A stretch of 54,296 nt of DNA. Origin: Actinomycetota bacterium. GTDB taxonomy: Bacteria; Actinomycetota; Thermoleophilia; Solirubrobacterales; Solirubrobacteraceae. The stretch is taken from positions 2,158 to 56,453 of the forward strand of contig JADDQZ010000005.1 in assembly GCA_016781085.1 (NCBI GenBank), in the 5' to 3' direction. Within the stretch, counting starts at the first letter, position 1; every line of letters starts with the position of its first letter. The notes under the pieces were generated by a model that saw only the letters and a list, made by a program, of their open reading frames with translations, was not told where the DNA came from and did no database searches. Shown here in pieces: positions 10,918 through 18,153 of this stretch. A program made the position numbers and the translations under genes.

Positions 10918-11446
10918 GGCGCGGATCGTATTGAGCTTCCTCCCAGGTCAGTCGTGCCCTCGGAGTGTCTTCGTCGGCGACGCGGAAGCCATCGCCGGTC
11001 GCGACCCCCGGGATCCACGCGATCTGGCCGCCGGAGATGACGATCGGCAGCCGCCCGCGTTGCGCCCGCGGGACTTTGCGGTCCGTGAAGAGGTCTTGCA
11101 GGCTCTTGCTGCTGGAAAGCCCGAGCGGGCGCATCCTGTCACCGGGGCGCCAGTGGCGTACTTCAAGCTCTTTCGCGAGCGCGGCCGCGTTGACCGTCCC
11201 GTCGGCCAAGGGCACACGCACACCCACCTCGCAGACCACCGTGCCGGCACCGAAGCGGGCGCTGCCCGGAACGCGGAGCCGGACGCTCAAGTCGTCGGCC
11301 CCACCGCCGGCCAGCTGCAAGCGGACGCTTGCGTCGTCGGCCCCACCGCCGGCCACGGTGCGCAAGAACTTCAGCTCCCCGTAAGTCACGTCAACACGCA
11401 GGCCCCGTCCCAGATCGAGCTGCGCCGTGCCTCCCCGGGGTCCCAA
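10904..11446 (-). CDS. tilS: TilS C-terminal part (split from N-terminal part by a stop codon)
   Basis: The frame is continuous with the N-terminal tilS part upstream except for a TAA at 11458-11456. It encodes the TilS C-terminal tRNA-binding domain: the motif RHWRPGDRMRPLGL at about 96-109, then KSLQDLFTDRKVPRAQRGRLPIV in two segments, and IAWIPGV. The sequence directly after the stop (ILALGPRGGTAQLDLG) looks like natural TilS linker. The only start in this frame is TTG at 11446, with no clear ribosome site, so separate translation is uncertain. A 14-residue repeat (GGGADDxSVRLxx) is duplicated near residues 34-61. Either a natural split gene, a recent nonsense mutation, or a sequence error. 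Confidence 0.75.
   Translation of the reverse strand: MGPRGGTAQLDLGRGLRVDVTYGELKFLRTVAGGGADDASVRLQLAGGGADDLSVRLRVPGSARFGAGTVVCEVGVRVPLADGTVNAAALAKELEVRHWRPGDRMRPLGLSSSKSLQDLFTDRKVPRAQRGRLPIVISGGQIAWIPGVATGDGFRVADEDTPRARLTWEEAQYDPRHGSP
11281..11364. repeat. 42-bp tandem duplication inside tilS C-terminal part
   Basis: Two adjacent copies with a 42-base period start at 11281 and 11323. Each contains the shared block CGTCGGCCCCACCGCCGGCC. The period is exactly 14 codons, so the frame is kept and the protein gains a second AGGGADDxSVRL unit. The first roughly 33 bases of each copy are nearly identical. Confidence 0.8.
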
Positions 11447-11455
11447 GGCAAGGAT

Positions 11456-12316
11456 TTAGCCGGCGCGTGGACCGACCGCGGGCGCGTGGCCGTCCGCCGC
11501 CTCGTCGGCCAGCTTCTGCAGCACCAGCCGCCGCAGCGCCGGCTCGACGGCCATCAGACGCTCAACCCGCACGGGGCTCCCCAGTTGGGCGAGGGTGGCA
11601 GTGACGAGCGCGTCGAGCACTACAGCCTCGTCTTGAAGCACCGACAACGTCCTCAAGACGTTTTCCTCGGCGGCGGGATGAATGGCCCGTAACGCTTTCA
11701 ACAGCTCGTGGCGCACGCGGTTGCGCGCATAACGGGGATCGCGGTTGCTCGGGTCTTCGGCGAAAGCAAGGTCGCGCTCACGGCAGTAGGCCTCCGTGTC
11801 CGCCCGTCGCAATCCGAGCAGCGGGCGCACGAGCTTTCCGTCACGCGCCTTGATCCCCAGAAGCGCTCGTCGCCCAGGCGCGCTGGCCAGCCGGTACAAG
11901 ACGGTTTCGGCTTGGTCAGACGCGGTGTGCCCGGTGGCCACCCACGCGTTCATGGGGGCCGCAATGCGGGCCGCGGCGTCGTAGCGCTGCCGGCGCGCCC
12001 ACGCCTGGACGTTGCCATCGGGACGGGTTTTCGGGCGAACAACGGCCAAGGGGATGTCGCCCAAGCGAGCGCAGTGCTGGCGGCAGAGCTCCTCGTCGCT
12101 CTCGGCATCCGGTCGCAGCCCGTAGTTGACATGCAGCGCGTGCACGAACGTCGCTCCTGCGATGCGGACGGCAAGATCAAGCAGGCAGGCCGAGTCCGCG
12201 CCGCCCGAGAACAGGACCACGACTGGGTGCTCTGATTGCAGCAGGCCGGTCGCGCAAACGGCTGCCTCGGATTGGAGCGCAGAGCGGGGCGCGTGCGTGC
12301 CGGATGGGCCAGCCAT
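11456..12316 (-). CDS. tilS: tRNA(Ile)-lysidine synthetase, N-terminal catalytic part
   Basis: TilS converts the wobble cytidine of tRNA-Ile(CAU) to lysidine so that it reads AUA. The 286 residues hold the N-type ATP pyrophosphatase domain with the PP-loop VLFSGGADSACLLDLA at about 34-49, HALHVNYGLRPDAESDE, ATGHTASDQAETVLYRL, and the EDPSNRDPRYARNRVRHELL segment. A helical middle domain follows. The frame stops at TAA (11458-11456) before the C-terminal domain, which continues in the same frame. The catalytic domain is intact, and short TilS proteins exist in some bacteria, so it may still work. The ATG at 12316 starts the run. Confidence 0.9.
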   Translation of the reverse strand: MAGPSGTHAPRSALQSEAAVCATGLLQSEHPVVVLFSGGADSACLLDLAVRIAGATFVHALHVNYGLRPDAESDEELCRQHCARLGDIPLAVVRPKTRPDGNVQAWARRQRYDAAARIAAPMNAWVATGHTASDQAETVLYRLASAPGRRALLGIKARDGKLVRPLLGLRRADTEAYCRERDLAFAEDPSNRDPRYARNRVRHELLKALRAIHPAAEENVLRTLSVLQDEAVVLDALVTATLAQLGSPVRVERLMAVEPALRRLVLQKLADEAADGHAPAVGPRAG

Positions 12317-12654
12317 GATCTGACGCTATCGCGCGGGCGCACCACGAATATGAGCGTGTGTGGCCATTTGAGCTCGTGCCCAGGCAGAAACGGCGGCCTC
12401 AGAGCCCGCGCCCACCCAACGAACGTGGTCGCCCAGCCGGCTGCTGGGCGAGAAGGTGTGGCGGCGGAGCCGGTGCCCCGCCGCCCGCGCGGGCGAGCGG
12501 CCCGCTTCCTTGGCCGCGCCGACGCTTTGAAGCGCCTCGCAGGAAGACTCACGCCTTTCCCACTGATCGGCCGGTGTCTTGAGGTGTACTCCTACTGGAT
12601 GAGCACGTCAATCGCCCCAGTTACTTTTCACACCGGCCCCGCGGAGAGCGCCCG
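12317..12654. other. Divergent intergenic region
   Basis: These 338 bases separate minus-strand tilS from the plus-strand phosphorylase. I find no convincing gene. GCCCAGC and GCTGGGC (12431-12449) form a perfect 7-bp stem with a 5-base loop. The region must hold the promoters for both directions, but I cannot assign -35/-10 boxes with confidence. A GGAGAG at about 12644 sits before the phosphorylase ATG. Confidence 0.4.
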
Positions 12655-13359
12655 ATGACCGAGACCATCCATCTGCGACCCAGCGCTCCGGTCGCAGAGC
12701 GCGTCCTGCTTCCCGGCGATCCCGGCCGCGCCCTCCGGCTCGCCCAGCTGCTGGTGGAGACCCCGGCGCAGATGCTCAACCACCATCGCGGGTTGTGGGG
12801 CTATACGGGCGTCGCGCGCGACGGGGCGCTGCTGACGATTCAAAGCACCGGCATGGGTGGTCCGAGCGCCGCGATCGTCGTCGAAGAGCTGATCGCTCTA
12901 GGTGCTCAGCAGCTCTTGCGCGTGGGGACGTGCGGCGCGCTCGTACCGGACTTGTCGCTGGGAGATCTCCTGATTGCTGAACGCGTAATGCCCGCCGACG
13001 GCGTGAGCCGGCTGCTCGGCGCGGACCCCTTCCTGCTTCCGGATGCCCACCTGCTCGCCAAGCTCGAGTCGGCGGCAACCGAATCACCCGCCAGGCGAGC
13101 GACGATCGTGAGCGCCGACCTCTTCTACGACCCGGACCCGAGTCGTCCCAGCGGCTGGATGGAGCAAGGCGCCGTCGCGGTCGAAATGGAAGCCGCCGCC
13201 ATCCTCGCGGTGGCCGCCCGTCACGGAATCGCGGCCGGTTGCGCTCTCGTCGTCAGCGACGAGCTGGCCGGCGCCACGCGCCGGCGCATCTCCACGGAAG
13301 CCCTCCACGCCGCCGAAGAGCGCCTCGGCCAGCTGGCGGCGTCGGCGCTCGGGGCGTGA
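12655..13359 (+). CDS. Purine nucleoside phosphorylase, PNP/UDP (DeoD-like) family
   Basis: Phosphorolyses nucleosides to free base and (deoxy)ribose-1-phosphate. The 234-residue protein has the family opening ERVLLPGDPGRA (about 17-28, phosphate site) and STGMGGPSAAIVVEELIALGA (split here as STGMGGPSA and VVEELIALGA). RVGTCGAL is near residue 88, VEMEAAAILAVA near 178, and a late SDELAG supplies the catalytic Asp. A GGAGAG lies upstream of the ATG. It stands alone, beside the purine-salvage hpt region. Purine rather than uridine specificity is inferred from the SDE segment. Confidence 0.88.
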   Translation: MTETIHLRPSAPVAERVLLPGDPGRALRLAQLLVETPAQMLNHHRGLWGYTGVARDGALLTIQSTGMGGPSAAIVVEELIALGAQQLLRVGTCGALVPDLSLGDLLIAERVMPADGVSRLLGADPFLLPDAHLLAKLESAATESPARRATIVSADLFYDPDPSRPSGWMEQGAVAVEMEAAAILAVAARHGIAAGCALVVSDELAGATRRRISTEALHAAEERLGQLAASALGA

Positions 13360-13377
13360 AGCAGACCAGACTGCTCG

Positions 13378-14019
13378 TCAGCGTCCCGGCAGCGATTGCG
13401 GCATCTGCCCGGGGTCCCCGCTGACGGTGGCGTCGCCATGATCCACGCGCAGGCGCTCCTGCTCGCGCGGCGGGGCGGATGGCGTTGCGTTCAAGTGCGC
13501 CGAGAGATGCGAAACCTCCCCGACGAGCTTCGCCAGCTGTGTCTCGATGGCGGTCAGCCGGGCGTTCCCGGAACCATTGGTTTCCCCGCCCCCCAGGCCC
13601 TCGAGCCGGCGGTCGAGCTTGTCGAGCGCGTCTTCGATGCCTTCCAGACGCTGCGAGACCGACCGCAATCGCCGCGTCAGGCGCTCGATGTCGGCCGCCG
13701 ACGGGAGATTGAGCGCGCCCATGGCCGCCTCTTGGGCCTGCGTCGCGCGTTCGCGCGCCTCGAAGGCCCGCGAGATCGTTCCGCTGACAAGCGAGTTCTC
13801 CAGCAGGTCTTGAGCGAGCTTGCCCAGCGCCTCCTCACCTTGACGAGTGATGCGCTGCCGCAAGGACACGGCGTTGAGGCGCTCACGCAGCGACTCGGCG
13901 TCCGCTCGCAGCGACTCGGCTTCTTCTCGATCGTGCAGCGACTCGGAGTCGTCACCAAGCGATTCGGCGCCCTCGCGTTCGCGCAGCACCCCGGCGTTTT
14001 CAGCTTCTTCTTCGGTCAT
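13378..14019 (-). CDS. Coiled-coil protein with AESL repeats, phasin-like
   Basis: A 213-residue soluble, acidic, helical protein. I start it at the ATG at 14019 because CTGGAGGCAG supplies a good ribosome site; the open frame extends further but upstream residues look non-coding. Residues about 12-55 are five imperfect 8-residue repeats around AESL (AESLGDDS, SESLHDRE, AESLRADA, AESLRERL, AVSLRQRI). The middle (KLAQDLLENSLVSGTISRAF, then LNLPSAADIERLTRRLRSVS) resembles granule-associated phasin-type proteins. A second coiled coil (LEGIEDALDKLDRRLEGL) follows. The phasin link is a guess from composition and pattern; function is not established. Confidence 0.7.
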   Translation of the reverse strand: MTEEEAENAGVLREREGAESLGDDSESLHDREEAESLRADAESLRERLNAVSLRQRITRQGEEALGKLAQDLLENSLVSGTISRAFEARERATQAQEAAMGALNLPSAADIERLTRRLRSVSQRLEGIEDALDKLDRRLEGLGGGETNGSGNARLTAIETQLAKLVGEVSHLSAHLNATPSAPPREQERLRVDHGDATVSGDPGQMPQSLPGR

Positions 14020-14059
14020 GAGCTGCCTCCAGAGGACTTGAGAACCGCGGACTATCAGC

Positions 14060-14803
14060 TTATGCCGAGCCGGCGGACCGTGCCAGCATCGCCGCTTGGG
14101 CGGCACCGCGGAACGGCTCGCCGTGTCCCGGGAGCAGTAGTTGCGCATCCGTGGCTTCGATGGCGTCGAGCGAAGACAGCGCTTGTCGGCTGTCGGCGGT
14201 AGCGGCTCGGGCCACCAGTCGAGGACCGCGCAAGCCGGTATAGGGATCGAGCGTCACGATGGCGTCACCGGCGATCAACACATTGCGGTCGGGCAGATGC
14301 ATGCAGCAGTGCCCGAACGTGTGGCCCGGTGTGGCGACCACCACGGGATTTCCGGGCACGGGTAGCTGCTGTCCGTCGGCGAAGAGGCTGACTTCTTCGA
14401 TTGACTTGACCCAGAAGGCGCCGGCCGAACCCATGCGCCCCATCGTCCGCCGCCACTGCGAGCGCCAGGCGTAACCCAACGGGTTGCGCTCCTTCTCATA
14501 GCGCCAAGGATGTCCGGTCAGCTCGGCGTCTCCCGGATGCACCCAGACAGCTATTCCAAGTTGCCGCCGCGCCCGCTCTGCGAATCCCACGTGATCGAAA
14601 TGGGCGTGGGTGAGCACTATCGCCCGGAGGTCGTCGAGATCGCGCCCGAGCTTGCGCAACGTGAACTTCAGGCTGCGCCAAGACGCCGGCAGCCCGGAGT
14701 CGACGACGGTGATCCCGTTGTCGCCCTCGACGAGGTACCAGTTCACGTAGGCGTCTTCGACGCGGTGAACGCCGGGAGCGACGTTGATCTGGACTAATCC
14801 CAT
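14060..14803 (-). CDS. MBL-fold metallo-hydrolase
   Basis: A 247-residue metallo-beta-lactamase-fold hydrolase with a two-metal site. LTHAHFDHVGF (HxHxDH) is near residues 64-74, TPGHTFGHCCMHL near 160, GDAIVTLDPYTG near 179, and LLPGHGEP near 225 supplies the last histidine. The N-terminal NWYLVEGDNGITVVDSGLP strand pair is typical of hydrolases of thioesters, lactones or related small molecules. The substrate is unknown. It starts with ATG and is transcribed toward the coiled-coil gene, with 40 bases between them. Confidence 0.88.
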   Translation of the reverse strand: MGLVQINVAPGVHRVEDAYVNWYLVEGDNGITVVDSGLPASWRSLKFTLRKLGRDLDDLRAIVLTHAHFDHVGFAERARRQLGIAVWVHPGDAELTGHPWRYEKERNPLGYAWRSQWRRTMGRMGSAGAFWVKSIEEVSLFADGQQLPVPGNPVVVATPGHTFGHCCMHLPDRNVLIAGDAIVTLDPYTGLRGPRLVARAATADSRQALSSLDAIEATDAQLLLPGHGEPFRGAAQAAMLARSAGSA

Positions 14804-14855
14804 GAGCGCGAGCAGTACCCGCAGTCAACGTCGCCCGAACAGCGATTGGGGCACC

Positions 14856-14935
14856 TTGGCTCCATCGATGCCGCACTCGTTTGGCTCCATCGATGCCGCA
14901 CTCGCTCGGCTCCATCGATGCCGCACTCGCTCGGC
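14856..14935. repeat. Three tandem 25-bp direct repeats plus a partial copy
   Basis: GGCTCCATCGATGCCGCACT begins at 14858, 14883 and 14908, an exact 25-base period; the shared block is 22 bases, through 14879, 14904 and 14929. A partial fourth copy (CTCGGCTGCACC) follows. The repeats sit in the 193-base gap between the MBL gene start and the end of the hydratase gene. Each contains the palindrome ATCGAT. They could be binding sites upstream of the MBL gene, or simple slippage duplication. Confidence 0.9.
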
Positions 14936-14996
14936 TGCACCACGGATATCGCGCCTGAGACTGTGTGGGTGTGCTCGCCAGCAGCCGTTGTGGACG

Positions 14997-16100
14997 TCAG
15001 CGACCGCGGAATCGTGGGGAGCGCTTTTCCAGGAACGCTGCCACGCCCTCTTGAGCGTCTTCGGAATCGACGAGCGTGGCGAAGCCGACTTTCTCGGCCG
15101 CGATGCCGCGATCGAGATCGCCTTCATAGGAGGCCAACTTGAGCTCGCGCAGGGCCAGCGGAGCCTGCTGACCGAGTTTGCGCGCCCAGCGTAAAGTCGA
15201 GTCAAACAGTTCGTGGTCTTCCACGACGCGATTGACCAGCCCCACGTCGTACGCCTCTTCGGCGGAAATCGACTCGCCGGTGGCGTTCATCTCCAGCGCC
15301 TTGGCATGCCCGACCAGGCGCGGAAGGCGCTGGCTGCCCCCGAAGCCGGGCATGATCCCGAGCTTGACTTCCGGCTGCCCGAAGCTCGCCGAGTAGGTGG
15401 CGATCCGGACGTCGCAAGCCATCACCAGCTCACATCCACCGCCGACGGCCAGTCCGTTGATCGCGGCGATCGTCATGGTTCCGGAGTGCTCCCACGCCCG
15501 CAGCAGCTCATGCATGCGGTCGACGATCCGACGCGCGCCGCGCTCGTCGATGCCGCCGAAGCGGGTGATGTCGGCGCCCGCGCAGAACAGCGCAGGATTG
15601 GCTGACGCGATCACCATCGCGCGCACGCGGCGGTGGCTCTCGACTTCCTGCCAGGCGGACCAAAGCTCGTCAACCACTTCAGGAGACAAGACGTTGGCCG
15701 GCGGGTTGTCGAGCCAGAGGACCGCCACGTCGTCGCGCATGTCGAGCTTGACGCGCGCCGCTTCGTAGCCCGGCTCGGGCTGGGCGTAGGGGTAAAAGCC
15801 CTGGCCGGTGACCACACCAAGCCGGCGTTGGGCCACCAGCCGTCGCAGGATCACGGGAGGCGAGAAGGACTCGCCCCACATCTGCGCCGCTTGCTCCAGG
15901 GCGCTGAGCACGTTGTCAAGCCCGCGCGCGTCGGCGCGAGCGAAAGGACCGGGTGCCATGCCGATGCCCTGTGACATGGCGAGATCGATCTCGCGCACGC
16001 CGGCGAGACCCTCTTCGACCACCCGGCAGGCCTCGGCGAACGCCTTGAGGTAGGCGCGTTCTGGCAATCCGCGGAGGTCGTCGGTCAATTCAGTGCTCAT
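14997..16100 (-). CDS. Enoyl-CoA hydratase with N-terminal 3-hydroxyacyl-CoA dehydrogenase C-terminal domain
   Basis: A 367-residue fusion for fatty acid beta-oxidation. Residues about 10-105 are a 3HCDH_C domain ([46 protein letters not shown]). Residues about 120-367 are a crotonase domain with the oxyanion-hole loop [25 protein letters not shown] and [19 protein letters not shown]. Both catalytic glutamates (in GCELV and QPEVK) are present. The ATG at 16100 overlaps the stop of the upstream dehydrogenase by 11 bases, fixing the start. Together the two genes contain all domains of FadB, but in permuted order. Confidence 0.88.
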   Translation of the reverse strand: MSTELTDDLRGLPERAYLKAFAEACRVVEEGLAGVREIDLAMSQGIGMAPGPFARADARGLDNVLSALEQAAQMWGESFSPPVILRRLVAQRRLGVVTGQGFYPYAQPEPGYEAARVKLDMRDDVAVLWLDNPPANVLSPEVVDELWSAWQEVESHRRVRAMVIASANPALFCAGADITRFGGIDERGARRIVDRMHELLRAWEHSGTMTIAAINGLAVGGGCELVMACDVRIATYSASFGQPEVKLGIMPGFGGSQRLPRLVGHAKALEMNATGESISAEEAYDVGLVNRVVEDHELFDSTLRWARKLGQQAPLALRELKLASYEGDLDRGIAAEKVGFATLVDSEDAQEGVAAFLEKRSPRFRGR

Positions 16101-16968
16101 AAAAGCCCCTGCCGGTCTTGGCGCCAAGGTGGCCCTGCTGGATCAATTCGAGCATTCCTGCGTGGACGCCGTAGCGGTTGCCGTGAGCCTCCTGCAATTC
16201 GCGTGCAACACGGACGACCGTGTCCAGGCCGATCTGATCGGCCACCTCGAACGGCCCCATGGGCAGCAGGCCAGACGCCCGCACGGCGTCGTCGATCTCG
16301 GCCGGCGCCGTTGCCGATTGCTCTTGAAACGCCCACAACTCCGAGTTCATCGAGCCGAGGATGCGGTTGACCACGAAGCCAGGCGAGTCCAGAGAGCGGA
16401 TCGGCGCCTTGCGCGCCTGTTGTACGAAGTTCGCGGCGGCTTGAACGGCTTCCGGCGAAGTGTCTTCGCTGGCAACCACTTCGACGACGCGCATCGCGGC
16501 CGCCGGCCAGAAGAAGTGCAAGCCCAAGACGCGGCTGCGGCGCGACGGCGACACGGCGTCGGCGATGGACATGACCGACAGCGAAGAAGTGTTGGTAGCC
16601 AGCAAGGCGTGGCCCGGCGTATGAGCATCGAGCTCGGCGAAGACTTGTTGCTTGGCCGGCAAGTCCTCGGGCACCGCTTCGATCACCAAGTCGACATCGC
16701 GAAGATCCTCGTAGGAATCCGTGGCATGCAACAACTCGCGAACGCGCTGCACTCGCCACTGCGCTTGCTCGCGCGTTGCTGTTGCACGCTGCACCCAGCG
16801 CTCGGCACGGCGCTCGGTGACCGCGATGGCTTCCGCAACTCCGGCTTGAGCCCTTTCCCGGTCCAGATCCTTGACGACCACCGGCAGATCGGCGGCCGCC
16901 GCGATCACTTGGGCGATCTGAGCGCCCATTACTCCGGCGCCGATGACGGCGGCCTTGAACACGAACAT
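16090..16968 (-). CDS. 3-hydroxyacyl-CoA dehydrogenase
   Basis: Oxidises L-3-hydroxyacyl-CoA to 3-ketoacyl-CoA with NAD in beta-oxidation. I start the 292-residue protein at the ATG at 16968 (MFVFKAAVIGAGVMG), which puts the NAD-binding Rossmann motif GAGVMGAQIA at residues 9-18; the longer open frame upstream is not dehydrogenase-like. Further motifs are DVDLVIEAVPEDL, ATNTSSLSV, and GLHFFWPAAAM with the catalytic His. SPGFVVNRIL opens the C-terminal helical domain. GRGFYEH ends the protein. It is translationally coupled to the hydratase gene and divergent from aat. Confidence 0.9.
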   Translation of the reverse strand: MFVFKAAVIGAGVMGAQIAQVIAAAADLPVVVKDLDRERAQAGVAEAIAVTERRAERWVQRATATREQAQWRVQRVRELLHATDSYEDLRDVDLVIEAVPEDLPAKQQVFAELDAHTPGHALLATNTSSLSVMSIADAVSPSRRSRVLGLHFFWPAAAMRVVEVVASEDTSPEAVQAAANFVQQARKAPIRSLDSPGFVVNRILGSMNSELWAFQEQSATAPAEIDDAVRASGLLPMGPFEVADQIGLDTVVRVARELQEAHGNRYGVHAGMLELIQQGHLGAKTGRGFYEH

Positions 16969-17013
16969 GGCGGGGAAGCTAGCCCACTCACATGACGTCC
17001 GGCATTGGCGGGC

Positions 17014-17703
17014 ATGCACAAGACGACGACGATGCCGACCGAGCCAGCCCCCACGGAGTGGGATTTCCCTTCCGCAGCGACGGCCGATTCCGACGGCATC
17101 GTGGCCATCGGCGCCGATCTGGCGCCAGGCACGCTGCTGGCCGCCTATCGCGCCGGCATCTTCCCGATGCCGGTCGGCCGAGGGGGACCGATGGTCTGGT
17201 GGTCGCCCGAGCCCCGCGGCATCCTGCCGATCCACGGCTTGCGCGTGACGCGGTCGCTGCGACGCTCGCTCAAGCGCTACGAGATCCGTGTCGACACGGC
17301 TTTTGCCGAAGTGCTCGAAGCGTGCGCCGATCCAGCTCGCCCCAACGGATGGATCACACAAAGGATGCGCTTGGCCTACCTGGAGCTTCATGCATTGGGC
17401 TGGGCGCACAGCGTCGAGGCGTTCGACGACCAAGGTCAGCTGGCCGGCGGCTTGTATGGAGTGGCGATCGGCGGCTTGTTCGCGGGTGAATCGATGTTTC
17501 ACCGGGCGACCGATGCCTCCAAGGCGGCGCTCGTCGCTCTGGTCGACTTGCTCGGCGCAGGCGGATCAAGCGGCCGCCTGCTCGACGTGCAATGGCAAAC
17601 GAACCACCTGGCGTCGCTGGGAGTAATCGAGTCCTCGCGTGCTGAGTACCTCCGCCATCTCGAGCACGCTCTGACACTCGACCTACCTCCTGTTTGGGCG
17701 TGA
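17014..17703 (+). CDS. aat: Leucyl/phenylalanyl-tRNA--protein transferase
   Basis: N-end-rule enzyme that adds Leu or Phe from charged tRNA to proteins with N-terminal Lys or Arg, marking them for ClpS/ClpAP-type degradation. About 229 residues, with GIVAIGADLAPGTLLAAYRAGIFPMP, the signature WWSPEPRGILP, RRSLKRYEIRVDTAF, GWITQRM, HSVEAFD, GGLYGVAIGGLFAGESMF and LLDVQWQTNHLASLG. All are expected for Aat. Start is uncertain: ATG at 17014 is used here; TTG at 17005 and ATG at 17032 are in frame. No strong ribosome site precedes any of them. Confidence 0.94.
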   Translation: MHKTTTMPTEPAPTEWDFPSAATADSDGIVAIGADLAPGTLLAAYRAGIFPMPVGRGGPMVWWSPEPRGILPIHGLRVTRSLRRSLKRYEIRVDTAFAEVLEACADPARPNGWITQRMRLAYLELHALGWAHSVEAFDDQGQLAGGLYGVAIGGLFAGESMFHRATDASKAALVALVDLLGAGGSSGRLLDVQWQTNHLASLGVIESSRAEYLRHLEHALTLDLPPVWA

Positions 17704-17740
17704 CGGCGTATTCCCGGGCGGCCCGGGTACATTGGCGCCG

Positions 17741-18070
17741 ATGGCCGATCCACGCCGCTTTGAGCTCGACGAGCTCCACAACCGCCCGGGCACGTACGTG
17801 AACCCGGACACCGAAGTCGTCATCGTCGTCGACGACTCTGCGACGATCGACGCCGAGCTCTTCGCCGACAGCGATGCAGACGGCGACTGGCTGCTGGTGT
17901 CCGACGATGTCGCCGTCGACGAGACCCGCCGCGACGAGATGCTCGAGCGGCTACAGCTGCGCGCCGGCCGCGGCAACAGCGCCCCGCTGCACGATGCCGA
18001 CGACGACGAAGACGTCGTTGAAGAAGACGACTTCCGTTCCGCAGGTTTCAACGACGCCGACGAGGACTAG
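17741..18070 (+). CDS. Small acidic hypothetical protein
   Basis: 109 residues, not recognised. It starts at ATG 17741, 37 bases after aat. The N-terminal part (RFELDELHNRPGTYVNPDTEVVIVVDDSA, read in two blocks) looks like a compact beta-strand unit. The rest is very acidic, ending in a DDDEDVVEEDDF tract. No cysteines, signal peptide or TM segment are visible. It probably shares the aat transcript. High-GC3 codon use supports real coding. Confidence 0.65.
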   Translation: MADPRRFELDELHNRPGTYVNPDTEVVIVVDDSATIDAELFADSDADGDWLLVSDDVAVDETRRDEMLERLQLRAGRGNSAPLHDADDDEDVVEEDDFRSAGFNDADED

Positions 18071-18153
18071 CCGGCCGGGTCTCGGGAACCCTCGCCGAAA
18101 CAGCGATCGGCGGGCCGGTCCCCCCGCAAGCCTCGCCGGACCGGCGACGTCCG

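Noticed and set aside
14825-15205. Protein-coding frame across the 25-bp repeats (several long frames in both strands)
   Set aside because: They are repeat-derived or antisense to the hydratase, with no recognisable domain and no ribosome site.
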